NCBI RefSeq assembly: GCF_016862575.1
Contig: NZ_BONF01000047.1
Location: 1-64,000 of the forward strand
Length of the DNA stretch: 64,000 bases
Reading direction: 5' to 3'
Source: Catellatospora bangladeshensis
GTDB lineage: Bacteria > Actinomycetota > Actinomycetes > Mycobacteriales > Micromonosporaceae
How positions within the stretch are numbered: the stretch's first letter is position 1; every line of letters starts with the position of its first letter. The notes beneath the pieces are model-generated. The model was not told where the DNA came from. It ran no database searches and saw only the letters and a list, made by a program, of their open reading frames with translations. Made by a program: the position numbers and the translations under genes. Shown here in pieces: positions 18,440 through 26,753 of the stretch.

Positions 18440-21400
18440 GTGACCACACGGCAGTGCATCGACGACCTGACCAGCTTCGCGGTGCCCGAGCAGCCCGCGC
18501 TGTCGCCCGACGGCGGCTCGATCCTGTACGTGCTGCGTACGGCCGACGCCGCGGGGGACCGGAACCTGCGCTCGATCTGGCGGGTGGACGCCCGCGACGG
18601 CGAGGCCGTGCAGCTCACCCGGGGTAAGGCCGACGCCGCCCCGGCCTGGTCGCCCGACGGCGCCCGGGTGGCGTTCCTGCGCGGCCAGGACGGTCCGGCC
18701 CAGCTGTGGGTGCTGCCCGCCGCCGGCGGGGAGGCCGAGCAGCTGACCACGCTGCCGCTCGGCGCGGGCGCGCCGGTGTGGAGCCCCGACGGCACGAAGA
18801 TCGCCTTCGCGGCGGCCGTCGACATCACGGCGGACGCGGGCGAGGACGACGCCGCGCGCACCCGCCGGGGTAAGGCGCCGATCGTCACCGAACGCGTCGA
18901 CTACCAGGCCGACGGCGCGGGGCTGCTGCGCGGCATGCGCAAGCACCTGCACGTGCTCGACCTGGCCACCGGGCAGGTGCGCCAGGTGACCGAGGGCGAC
19001 TGGCACGCCGGTGACCCGTCGTGGTCACCCGACAGCACCAGGCTCGCCTTCGGCGCGGGCACCGCCGCCGACGCGGACCTGAACATCCGGGTGCCGCTGC
19101 ACGTCCTCGACCTGACCGACCCGGCCGCGCGCCCGGCTCAGGTCGGGCTGGCCGAGGGTGTCGCCGGGCCCGCGATCTGGACCGCGGACGGCGAGGCGCT
19201 GCTGGTCGTCGGCACGGTGGCAGGCCCGACGGGGCACGCCGGGCTGCTGCGGCTGCCGCTGTCCGGCGGCGAGCCGGTGAACCTGGCCGCGTCCCTGGAC
19301 CGCAACGTGATGGCGGGCGGTCCCGGCTACCCGGGGGCGGCGCCGCGCCTAGTCGACGGCGGACGCACGGTGCTGTTCTGCGCCCGCGACCGGGGCTGCA
19401 CCCACCTCTATGCGGTCGGCGTGGACGGCGGCGAGCCGCGCCTGGTCGTCGGCGGTGCGGGCCGGGTCGTCTCCGGCCTTTCCGTCGCCGGTGACACCGC
19501 TGCGATCGCGCTGGCCACGCCGGAGTCGTACGGCGAGATCGTGTCCGTGGACCTGGCGGCCGGGACCGAGAGCGTGCGCACCCAGCACGGGCCGGACCTG
19601 TCCGGGCTGTTCGCGCGGCGGGAGCGGGAGTTCACGATCTCGGACGGCACGGTGGTGCACGGCTGGCTGATCCGCGACGAGAACGTGGCCGGTCCGGGGC
19701 CGCTGCTGCTGGACATCCACGGCGGCCCGCACAACGCGTGGAACGGTGCCGCCGACGAGATCCACCTCTACCACCAGGAGCTGGCCGCGCGCGGCTGGGC
19801 GGTGCTGCTGCTCAACCCGCGTGCCAGCGACGGCTACGGCGCCGAGTTCTTCGACGCGGCGATCGGCGCGTGGGGCGACGGCGACGCCAGGGACTTCCTG
19901 GAGCCGCTGGACCAGCTCGTCGCCGAGGGCGTGGCCGACCCGGAGCGGCTCGCGGTCACCGGCTACAGCTACGGCGGCTTCATGACCTGCTACCTGACCA
20001 GCCGCGACGGCCGGTTCGCGGCGGCCGTCGCCGGGGGCGTCGTCGCCGACCTGGACAGCATGGCGGGCACCTCCGACGCGGGGCACTTCCTGGCCGTGCA
20101 CGAGCTGGGCGGCCAGCCGTGGGGCGACACCGAGCGGTACGCGGCGATGTCGCCGTACGCGCGGGTGGACCAGGTGACCACGCCCACGCTGGTCATCCAC
20201 GGGGCGGCGGACGTGCGCTGCCCGATCGGGCAGGCGCAGCAGTGGCACGCCGCGCTGCGGGCGCAGGGGGTGCCGACCGAGCTGGTGCTCTATCCGGACG
20301 GCTCGCACCTGTTCATCCTGGACGGGCCGCCGTCGCACCGCGTCGACTTCAACCGGCGCGTGGTCGACTGGGTCGAGACGTACGCCGCGGGCGGCCGCCG
20401 GGCCGTGGACGGCGCGCACTGGCAGCGGCGGCTGGCGGTGCTCGCCGCCAAGCACGGGGTCACCGGCGCGGCGCTGGGCATCCTGCGCGTCGGCGCGGAC
20501 GGGCGGCCCGACGAGCTGGCCGAGGCCGCGTACGGCCTGCTCAACATCGACAGCGGTGTGACGGCGACGGCCGACAGCGTGTTCCAGATCGGGTCGATCT
20601 CCAAGGTATGGACGGCGACCGTGGTGCAGCAGCTCGTCGAGGAGGGCCTGCTCGATCTCGACGCGCCGGTCGCCCAGGTGCTGCCCGAGCTGCGGCTGTC
20701 CGACCCGGACGTGACCAAGCAGGTCACCATGCGGCACCTGCTCACCCACACCAGCGGCATCGACGGCGACGTGTTCACCGACACCGGGCGCGGCGACGAC
20801 TGCCTGGAGAAGTACACCGCGCTGCTGGCCGAGGTGGCGCAGAACCACCCGCTCGGCGCGACCTGGTCCTACTGCAACTCCGGGTTCTCGCTGGCCGGGT
20901 ACGTCATCGAGAAACTGACCGGCCTCACCTGGGACGCGGCGATGCGGCAGCGGCTGTTCACGCCGCTGGGCCTGGCCCGCACCGGTACCCTGCCGGAGGA
21001 CGCGCTGCTGCACCGGGCCGCCGTCGGCCACGTCGACGGGCCCGACGGGCAGCGCATGCGGGCGCCGGTCTGGGGCCTGCCCCGGGCGGTCGGCCCGGCC
21101 GGCCTGATCAGCGCGCCCGTCGCCGACGTGCTCGCCTTCGCCCGGCTGCACCTGACCGGCGGCCTGGCCGCCGACGGCACCCGGCTGCTCAGCGAGCAGG
21201 GCGTGGCCGCGATGGCGGACAAGCACGCCGACCTGCCCGACAAGCATTCCCTCGGCGACTCGTGGGGGCTGGGCTGGATCCGCTACGGCTGGGACGGGCG
21301 CCGGCTGATCGGCCACGACGGCAACACCATCGGGCAGGGCGCGTTCCTGCGGCTGCTGCCCGAGCAGGGGCTGGCCGTCACGCTGCTCACCAACGGCGGC

Positions 21401-21775
21401 AAGTCGCGCGACCTGTACGAGGACCTGTACCGGGAGATCTTCGCGGAGCTGGCGGGGGTGGACATGCCGCGCACGCTCACCCCGCCCGCGACGCCGGTCA
21501 CCGCCCACCTCGGCCCGCACCTGGGCACCTACGAGCGCGCCGGATCGCGGATGGAGGTGCTCGACGGCGGCACGCTGCGCATCACGGTCACCGGGCCGCT
21601 GGCCGAGCTGAGCCCGAACCCGACCCAGGAGTTCCCGATGACGGCGCTGGCCGACGACCTCTACCTGGTACGAATGCCCGGCCAGCAGACGTACATCCCG
21701 GTGACCTTCTACGCCCTGCCCACCGGCGAGCGGTACCTGCACTTCGGCGCGCGCGCCACGCCTAAGGTCGGCTGA
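18440..21775 (+). CDS. S9 prolyl-oligopeptidase fused to a beta-lactamase-family hydrolase
   Basis: This 1111-residue protein has two complete serine-hydrolase units. Residues about 1-385 form a WD40-like propeller (WSPDGAR, WSPDGTK, WSPDSTR). Residues about 390-655 form an alpha/beta-hydrolase S9C peptidase with HGGP, nucleophile GYS510YGG, Asp591 and His623. Residues about 665-1111 form a class-C/S12 domain with S719-I-S-K722, Y811-C-N813 and the GHDGNT motif at His959. That domain is closely similar to the stand-alone enzyme encoded at 11180-12559. No signal peptide is seen, so it should act in the cytoplasm on peptides delivered by the importer genes upstream. The GTG start at 18440 has GAGGGAG upstream. 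Its TGA overlaps the next ATG by one base. Confidence 0.9.
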   Translation: MTTRQCIDDLTSFAVPEQPALSPDGGSILYVLRTADAAGDRNLRSIWRVDARDGEAVQLTRGKADAAPAWSPDGARVAFLRGQDGPAQLWVLPAAGGEAEQLTTLPLGAGAPVWSPDGTKIAFAAAVDITADAGEDDAARTRRGKAPIVTERVDYQADGAGLLRGMRKHLHVLDLATGQVRQVTEGDWHAGDPSWSPDSTRLAFGAGTAADADLNIRVPLHVLDLTDPAARPAQVGLAEGVAGPAIWTADGEALLVVGTVAGPTGHAGLLRLPLSGGEPVNLAASLDRNVMAGGPGYPGAAPRLVDGGRTVLFCARDRGCTHLYAVGVDGGEPRLVVGGAGRVVSGLSVAGDTAAIALATPESYGEIVSVDLAAGTESVRTQHGPDLSGLFARREREFTISDGTVVHGWLIRDENVAGPGPLLLDIHGGPHNAWNGAADEIHLYHQELAARGWAVLLLNPRASDGYGAEFFDAAIGAWGDGDARDFLEPLDQLVAEGVADPERLAVTGYSYGGFMTCYLTSRDGRFAAAVAGGVVADLDSMAGTSDAGHFLAVHELGGQPWGDTERYAAMSPYARVDQVTTPTLVIHGAADVRCPIGQAQQWHAALRAQGVPTELVLYPDGSHLFILDGPPSHRVDFNRRVVDWVETYAAGGRRAVDGAHWQRRLAVLAAKHGVTGAALGILRVGADGRPDELAEAAYGLLNIDSGVTATADSVFQIGSISKVWTATVVQQLVEEGLLDLDAPVAQVLPELRLSDPDVTKQVTMRHLLTHTSGIDGDVFTDTGRGDDCLEKYTALLAEVAQNHPLGATWSYCNSGFSLAGYVIEKLTGLTWDAAMRQRLFTPLGLARTGTLPEDALLHRAAVGHVDGPDGQRMRAPVWGLPRAVGPAGLISAPVADVLAFARLHLTGGLAADGTRLLSEQGVAAMADKHADLPDKHSLGDSWGLGWIRYGWDGRRLIGHDGNTIGQGAFLRLLPEQGLAVTLLTNGGKSRDLYEDLYREIFAELAGVDMPRTLTPPATPVTAHLGPHLGTYERAGSRMEVLDGGTLRITVTGPLAELSPNPTQEFPMTALADDLYLVRMPGQQTYIPVTFYALPTGERYLHFGARATPKVG

Positions 21776-22932
21776 TGACGATCGCATCGATGACCGAGGC
21801 GCTGCCCGTCCTGCTGTCCGACATCGAGGAGCTGGTCACCTGCGAGTCCCCGTCGCAGGACCTGGCCGCGGTGGCGCGCAGCGCCGAGGTCGTGGCCCGC
21901 CTCGGCGCCCGCCGCCTGGGCGCCGAGCCGGAACGGATCGTGCTCGACGGGCGTACGCACCTGCGCTGGCGCTTCGGCGCCGGGCCGACACGGGTGCTGC
22001 TGCTCGGCCACCACGACACGGTGTGGCCGCTCGGCTCGCTGGCCACCCACCCCTTCTCGGTGGACGGCGGCGTGCTGCGCGGTCCGGGCTGCTTCGACAT
22101 GAAGGCCGGCCTCGCCATGATCTTCCACGCGGTGGCCGCGCTGCCGTCGCGGGACGGCGTGACGATCCTGGTCAACGGCGACGAGGAACTCGGCTCGCCC
22201 AGCTCCCGCAGCCTCATCGAGACCGAGGCGGCAGGGTGCGCCGCCGCCCTGGTCCTGGAGGCCTCCGCCCCCGGCGGCGCCCTGAAGACCGAGCGCAAGG
22301 GCGTCTCGCTCTACCGGGTCCGCGTAACCGGCCGCGCCGCCCACGCGGGCCTCGAACCCGAACGCGGCGTCAACGCCACCATCGAGCTGGCCCGCCAGGT
22401 CCTCGCCGTCGCGGCGCTGGCGGACCCCGACCAGGGCACCACCGTCACCCCCACCCTCATGTCCTCGGGCACCACCACCAACACCGTCCCCGCCCTCGGC
22501 GAGTTCGCCATCGACGTCCGCGTACGCACCGTCGCCGAACAAACCCGCATCCACACCGCCTTGGAAAGGAAGGGCACCTTCTTATCGTTTTCCGATGTAG
22601 AAGGTGCCCTTCCTAACCAGGCCGGGGTCGAGGTGCTCGGGGGGCCGAACCGGCCGCCGCTGGACGGGGCGTCGTCGGCCGGGCTCTACACCCGCGCCCA
22701 GAAGCTCGCCGCCGAGCTGCGGCTGCCGCCGCTGACCTGCGCGGCGGTCGGCGGGGCGTCGGACGGCAACTTCACCGCCGGCGTCGGCACGCCCACCCTG
22801 GACGGGCTGGGTGCGGTCGGCGGCGGCGCGCACGCCGACGACGAGCACGTCCTGATCGACGCCCTGCCCGGTCGCACGGCCCTGCTCACCGCGTTGATCG
22901 CCGACCTCCTCGCCGGCGGCCGGGCGGCCTGA
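21775..22932 (+). CDS. M20 family metallopeptidase (glutamate carboxypeptidase-like) with a palindrome insertion
   Basis: This 385-residue peptidase probably completes peptide breakdown. The di-zinc motifs are present: GH79-H-D81-TVW, FD108MKAG, general base E137 with E138, a dimerisation-domain GRAAHAGLEPERG, and GGASDGNF near the end. It starts in TGATG with the upstream fusion gene, so the two are coupled. Residues 265-281 (RKGTFLSFSD and on to PN) are encoded by a dispersed palindromic element and look foreign between IHTALE and the conserved GGPNRPPL segment. The insertion keeps the frame and introduces a TTA leucine codon at 22582. Whether the enzyme stays active is unknown. Confidence 0.88.
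   Translation: MTIASMTEALPVLLSDIEELVTCESPSQDLAAVARSAEVVARLGARRLGAEPERIVLDGRTHLRWRFGAGPTRVLLLGHHDTVWPLGSLATHPFSVDGGVLRGPGCFDMKAGLAMIFHAVAALPSRDGVTILVNGDEELGSPSSRSLIETEAAGCAAALVLEASAPGGALKTERKGVSLYRVRVTGRAAHAGLEPERGVNATIELARQVLAVAALADPDQGTTVTPTLMSSGTTTNTVPALGEFAIDVRVRTVAEQTRIHTALERKGTFLSFSDVEGALPNQAGVEVLGGPNRPPLDGASSAGLYTRAQKLAAELRLPPLTCAAVGGASDGNFTAGVGTPTLDGLGAVGGGAHADDEHVLIDALPGRTALLTALIADLLAGGRAA
22565..22616 (+). repeat. Dispersed palindromic element, family 1, copy B (inside the M20 gene)
   Basis: Arms of 16 bp (22567-22582 and 22599-22614) match perfectly, and the loop has an inner ATCG/CGAT stem. The loop resembles that of the copy at 55268. The element lies entirely inside the peptidase reading frame without creating a stop. 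Confidence 0.92.
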
Positions 22933-22963
22933 GGCGCGTCCGGTTTCGCGCTGGGCGCGCCTA

Positions 22964-23038
22964 GATCGTTCGACTTGCCAGGCACACGGGCGAAAGCGCG
23001 TTCAAGATACGCCCAGGTGCCTGGCAAGTCGGACGATC
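22964..23038. repeat. Intergenic inverted repeat, family 2, copy 1
   Basis: Arms of 29 nt (22964-22992 and 23010-23038) pair with three mismatches, with core GACTTGCC-GGCA then GGGCG. A diverged relative lies at 58793-58877. It follows the M20 gene by about 30 nt and may terminate its transcript. Confidence 0.8.
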
Positions 23039-23114
23039 ATGGGGTTGGTGTGGGGCGACGAAGCGGAGGGGTGGTCTCGTCGCGGGGGACGAACTAGGGT
23101 GGCCGTCCTGCTCC

Positions 23115-23120
23115 TATGTT
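23115..23120 (+). promoter_or_regulatory. -10 box of a leaderless transcript
   Basis: TATGTT ends 6 nt before the GTG at 23127. No ribosome site precedes that GTG. A second TAnnnT match (TAGGGT) lies at 23095-23100. Confidence 0.45.
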
Positions 23121-23126
23121 CGGACG

Positions 23127-24794
23127 GTGCTGACCACGGTGAAGGCGAATCTGCGCTCCCAGGCGACCCTCGGCCGCGTGCTCGACGATCTCGGCGCGAC
23201 CCTGCTCGAACTCGTGCACGGCGAGCCGGATGCGGCCGGTGACATCGGCGGCGTGGCCATCCACGATCCGCTGGAGGAGCCGGTGCTGCCCCAGCGCGCC
23301 CTGGTGCTCGGCGTAGGGCTGCGCGAACCGGCCGACATCGCGCGGCTGCTGCGTACGCTCGCCGGGCAGGGTGCGGCCGGGCTGGTGCTGCGAGCGCCGG
23401 TGCCGCGCGACGCGGAGCTGGCGCGGGCCGCCGCCGAGTCGGGCGTGGCGCTGCTCGCGCTGACCCGCGGCGCGTCCTGGGCGCAGCTCGCCGCGCTGCT
23501 GCGGGCGCTGCTGGCCGAGGGCGACGTCGGCGACGCGGGGCCGCAGACCATCGGCGGCATGCCGTCCGGCGACCTGTTCGCCCTGGCCAACGCGGTCGGC
23601 GCGCTGCTCGATGCGCCGGTGACCATCGAGGACCGCAGCTCGCGGGTGCTGGCCTTCTCCGGCCGCCAGGACGAGGCCGACCCGTCACGGGTCGAGACGA
23701 TCCTCGGCCGCCAGGTGCCCGAGCAGTACTCCCGCCTGCTCACCGAGCGCGGTGTGTTCCGCGACCTGTACCGCAGCGACGAGCCGGTGTTCGTCGAGCC
23801 GCCGGGCCTGCCGGGCGGGTTCACCGTGCCACGGGTCGCGGTGGCGGTGCGCGCCGGCGACGAGGTGCTCGGCTCGATCTGGGCGGCCGTGCGCGAGCCG
23901 CTCAGCCCCGAGCGCAGCCAGGCGCTGCGCGACGCGGCCCGGCTGGTGGCGCTGCACATGCTGCGCATCCGGGCCGGTGCCGACGTGGAGCGCCGGCTGC
24001 GGGCCGACCTGCTGAGCACCGCGCTGGAGGGCGGCGCCGGGGCGCGCGAGGCGCTGCACCGGCTGGGCCTGGCCGACCAGCCCGTGGTGGTGCTGGCCCT
24101 GGCCACCCTGCGCGCCGACCGGGGCGAGTCGCTGGGCACCGACGTCAACCTGGCCACCGAGCGCCAGCGCCTGGCCGACGGCCTGGCCATGCACCTGACC
24201 GCGGTGCATCCCCGCTGCGTCGCGGCCCTGGTCGGCGATGTCGCGTACGGCCTGATCCCGGTCGCGCGGGAGGGCGACGGCGAGCAGCGCGCGCTGCGTA
24301 TCGCCACCGACTTCCTGGACCGGGTCGGCGACCGGGTGCGCGCGGTGATCGGGATCGGTTCGGTCGCGGCCGACGCGGGCGGCCTGGCCGAGGCGCGCGC
24401 CGGGGCCGACCGGGCGCTGCGGGTGCTGCGTTCCGGCTCGGCGGGCGGCGGGCACCGGGTCGCCCGGCTGTCGGACGTGCACGTCGAGTCGCTGCTGCTG
24501 GAGCTGCGTGACCTGGTCGCGGCGCGCGGGGACCGGCCGACCGGGCCGGTGGCGCGGCTGTTCGCGTACGACGAGCAGCACAACGCAAACCTGGTGGACA
24601 CGCTGCGGGCGTGGCTGGACGCGTTCGGCGACGTGATCGCGGCCTCGGCGGCGATGTACGTGCACCCGAACACGTTCCGCTACCGGCTGCGCCGCCTCGC
24701 CGAGGTCGGCGGCATCGACCTCACCGATCCCGAGGCCCGCTTCGCCGCGATGCTCCAGCTCCGCGTCCTGCCGCCCGGCAACCGCCCCGCCTAG
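23127..24794 (+). CDS. PucR/CdaR-family transcriptional regulator
   Basis: This 555-residue regulator has an N-terminal PucR-like purine-catabolism domain (about 10-130), a middle sensory region (about 150-290), a degenerate GGDEF-like region (about 300-450) and a C-terminal CdaR-type helix-turn-helix. The helix-turn-helix begins NLVDTLRAWLD and contains AAMYVHPNTFRYRLRR (about 505-550). Such proteins usually activate neighbouring catabolic or transport genes in response to a small molecule. Its position right after the peptide import/hydrolysis block makes that block the likely target, by inference. It begins with GTG and is probably leaderless. Confidence 0.85.
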   Translation: MLTTVKANLRSQATLGRVLDDLGATLLELVHGEPDAAGDIGGVAIHDPLEEPVLPQRALVLGVGLREPADIARLLRTLAGQGAAGLVLRAPVPRDAELARAAAESGVALLALTRGASWAQLAALLRALLAEGDVGDAGPQTIGGMPSGDLFALANAVGALLDAPVTIEDRSSRVLAFSGRQDEADPSRVETILGRQVPEQYSRLLTERGVFRDLYRSDEPVFVEPPGLPGGFTVPRVAVAVRAGDEVLGSIWAAVREPLSPERSQALRDAARLVALHMLRIRAGADVERRLRADLLSTALEGGAGAREALHRLGLADQPVVVLALATLRADRGESLGTDVNLATERQRLADGLAMHLTAVHPRCVAALVGDVAYGLIPVAREGDGEQRALRIATDFLDRVGDRVRAVIGIGSVAADAGGLAEARAGADRALRVLRSGSAGGGHRVARLSDVHVESLLLELRDLVAARGDRPTGPVARLFAYDEQHNANLVDTLRAWLDAFGDVIAASAAMYVHPNTFRYRLRRLAEVGGIDLTDPEARFAAMLQLRVLPPGNRPA

Positions 24795-24815
24795 CCGCCC
24801 GCCCGGCCGCCTCGC

Positions 24816-26531
24816 CTAGCCGCGCAGCGCGGCCCAGCGTTCGTGCAGGAGCTTGGTGAGGAAGTCGAGGTCGTCGCGGCGGGCGCGGTAGGCCGCGCTG
24901 CTGGCGACCATCGCGCCGTGCACCGTCTCGGCGAAGGGGTCGGCGCCCGCGGCGAGCAGCCGGTGGATCAGCGACACGTCGCCGCCGTTCATGACGGCCA
25001 CGTACAGCGGGGTGCGGCCGGCGCGGTCGCGTGCGTCCACGGGCACCCCGGCGGCGTCCAGCAGCGGCAGCAGCCGCTCGTGGTCCACCCACATCGCGGT
25101 GTGCCGCAGCGACCAGCCGCTGCCGTCGCGCATGTGCGGGTCGATCACGCCGCGCGCCAGGCCGTCGAGCAGCCAGTCGGTGTCGCCGTCGAGCATGCGC
25201 TCGCGGATCAGCGCCCGCTGCGCGACCAGCGCCCTCGGCAGCCGCCCGGCCCCGGTCAGCCACGCCTCCCGCGCCGCGAAACAGCCCGCGCTCGCCCCGC
25301 CCATGGCCCGCAGCGTCTGCTCCCGCCGCAGTTCCTCGTCGGTATGGTCGTCCAGCCGCAGCGCACCCTCGCGCACGCCGAGCACGTGCCACGCCCCCTG
25401 GCAGCGGATCCGCGCCGGGTCTCCCGGCTGCCCCCGCCGTCGCCCCGCCCGCCGCGTCTCCTCATGGAGTGTCCGCGCATCGTGCGCGCCGACGTGCGGC
25501 GGGTTCGTGGTCGTCGTGCTGTCAGCGGCTGTGGCGGCGGCCGGAGACTCCGGGGTCGCGGCACCGGGCCGGGCGGGCAGCAGCGCCTCGCGCAGCAGGG
25601 GGTGCAGGTCGTCGGGAGTCAGGCGGCCGGTGTACAGCAGCGCGAGGTCGGCCGGGACGGGGCCGCTGGCGACGCGGGGATACAGGTCGTAGAAGTCGTG
25701 GGCGTCGCCCGCCGCGGCGGTCAGCGTCTCGGCCACGGTCACGTCGACGTGCGCGCCGAACTGGGTGCTGGCCTGCGTCGTGCCGAACGCGGCGGCGGCC
25801 GCGCGCAACTCCGCGGCCAGGCCGACGGGGCAGGTCGGCGGGGCGGTGTCGGCCTGCAACGGCTTCGTCTCGGTGAACGGGATGTCGAACCCGCAGGCCC
25901 GCCACGCGGCGGCGTACTCGCCCGCGGCGAGCATCAGGTAGATCCGCTCGGTGGCGGCGGCCTCGTCGGCGCCCCGGCCGAGTTCGGACCAGGGCAGCGG
26001 GGTGCCGTCGGGACGCAGCAGCGGCGGGCGCTCGGCGGAGCAGCCCCAGGCGGCGCGCAGGCCGGCGGTGGCGCGCACGTCCCAGGTATGGCGGGGTGCG
26101 ACGTACCACCGGTGGTCGGCCATCTCGGCGACGGTGGCCACGGTCAGCCGCAGGCGCTGCGGTCCGGTGGGCGACAGCGGCAGCCGCACCCGGAGCAGCG
26201 GCGCGTCCGGCTCGACGGTGTCCGGGACGAGCACGGCGCTGGTGCGGGCCCGGTAGGTCGTCATGCCGCCGGGATGCCGGGGCAGGTGCCAGACCAGCAG
26301 GTCCAGTGCGAGGTGGCGCAGGTCGTCTGCGATCCGCGCGGCCGCCTCGGCGCCGTGCCGGTCCCGTACGGCGGCCAGGTCGAGTTCCAGGTCGGCGGGC
26401 ACCACGGCCGCGGCGGTGCGCCAGTCACCGGCCGCTCGGGCGCGGGCGGCAGCCGCGACGGCGCCGGGGGAGGGCATGCGGGCGCGGATGCGGCGCCACT
26501 GCGCCAGGTCGTCGCGCAGGGACGTGATCAT
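24816..26531 (-). CDS. Ankyrin-repeat protein of unknown function
   Basis: This protein of about 571 residues has a long N-terminal region with no domain I recognise, rich in Arg and Ala. A low-complexity Ala/Thr/Pro segment lies near 330-370, and about three ankyrin-like repeats (about 455-555) follow, including DGSGWSLRHTAMWVDHERLLPLL and RAGRTPLYVAVMNGGDVSLIHRLLAAGADP-type units. Such repeats bind proteins. The start at 26531 was chosen because GGAGG lies 7 nt upstream. A tRNA-like sequence occupies the leader on the same strand, ending 24 nt before the ATG. The gene converges on the regulator at 24794. Confidence 0.75.
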   Translation of the reverse strand: MITSLRDDLAQWRRIRARMPSPGAVAAAARARAAGDWRTAAAVVPADLELDLAAVRDRHGAEAAARIADDLRHLALDLLVWHLPRHPGGMTTYRARTSAVLVPDTVEPDAPLLRVRLPLSPTGPQRLRLTVATVAEMADHRWYVAPRHTWDVRATAGLRAAWGCSAERPPLLRPDGTPLPWSELGRGADEAAATERIYLMLAAGEYAAAWRACGFDIPFTETKPLQADTAPPTCPVGLAAELRAAAAAFGTTQASTQFGAHVDVTVAETLTAAAGDAHDFYDLYPRVASGPVPADLALLYTGRLTPDDLHPLLREALLPARPGAATPESPAAATAADSTTTTNPPHVGAHDARTLHEETRRAGRRRGQPGDPARIRCQGAWHVLGVREGALRLDDHTDEELRREQTLRAMGGASAGCFAAREAWLTGAGRLPRALVAQRALIRERMLDGDTDWLLDGLARGVIDPHMRDGSGWSLRHTAMWVDHERLLPLLDAAGVPVDARDRAGRTPLYVAVMNGGDVSLIHRLLAAGADPFAETVHGAMVASSAAYRARRDDLDFLTKLLHERWAALRG

Positions 26532-26554
26532 CCGCACACCTCCAGCTGAAAGGC

Positions 26555-26630
26555 GGCAGGCCGGCCGGATTCGAACCGGCGTCCTCCAACTGCGCGAAGT
26601 GGCGCGACGACCTCTGCGCTACGGCCTGCC
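26555..26630 (-). tRNA. tRNA-like gene or tRNA-derived leader, atypical anticodon arm
   Basis: On the minus strand the T arm is perfect (GCCGG-TTCGAAT-CCGGC). The acceptor pairs CAGGCCG with CGGCCTG and extends to 9 bp with flanking GG/CC. T8-A9 and a GG-containing D loop are present. The D stem is only 3 bp in the canonical register. The anticodon stem (CCACT/GTTGG) has a C-U mismatch and a U-G pair, and position 33 is C instead of the near-invariant U. A nominal anticodon GCG (Arg codon CGC) would be unusual in bacteria. CCA is not encoded. A TAGTGT -10 box lies 7 nt upstream. It could be a decayed tRNA or a leader element. Confidence 0.45.
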
Positions 26631-26753
26631 GACCGGCACACTACACACCGATCCCGACAGTCCCGGCGCGCGCGGGTGGGGCTCGCGCGGCATGACACGC
26701 GGGCCTATGGTGTGCGCTGTTGTGATTCGGGTTCAGGTTGGTATCGGAAGGTC

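Noticed and set aside
26555-26630. Selenocysteine tRNA, prompted by the 9-bp acceptor pairing
   Set aside because: It lacks the long variable arm and UCA anticodon, and no selenocysteine genes are nearby.
24816-26630. tRNA-targeted integration of a mobile island
   Set aside because: No integrase, no direct repeat of the tRNA 3' end and no composition shift is visible around the ankyrin gene.
26631-26753. Riboswitch (such as c-di-AMP type) before the permease gene
   Set aside because: The leader is too short after the likely -10 box, and I see no conserved aptamer segments.
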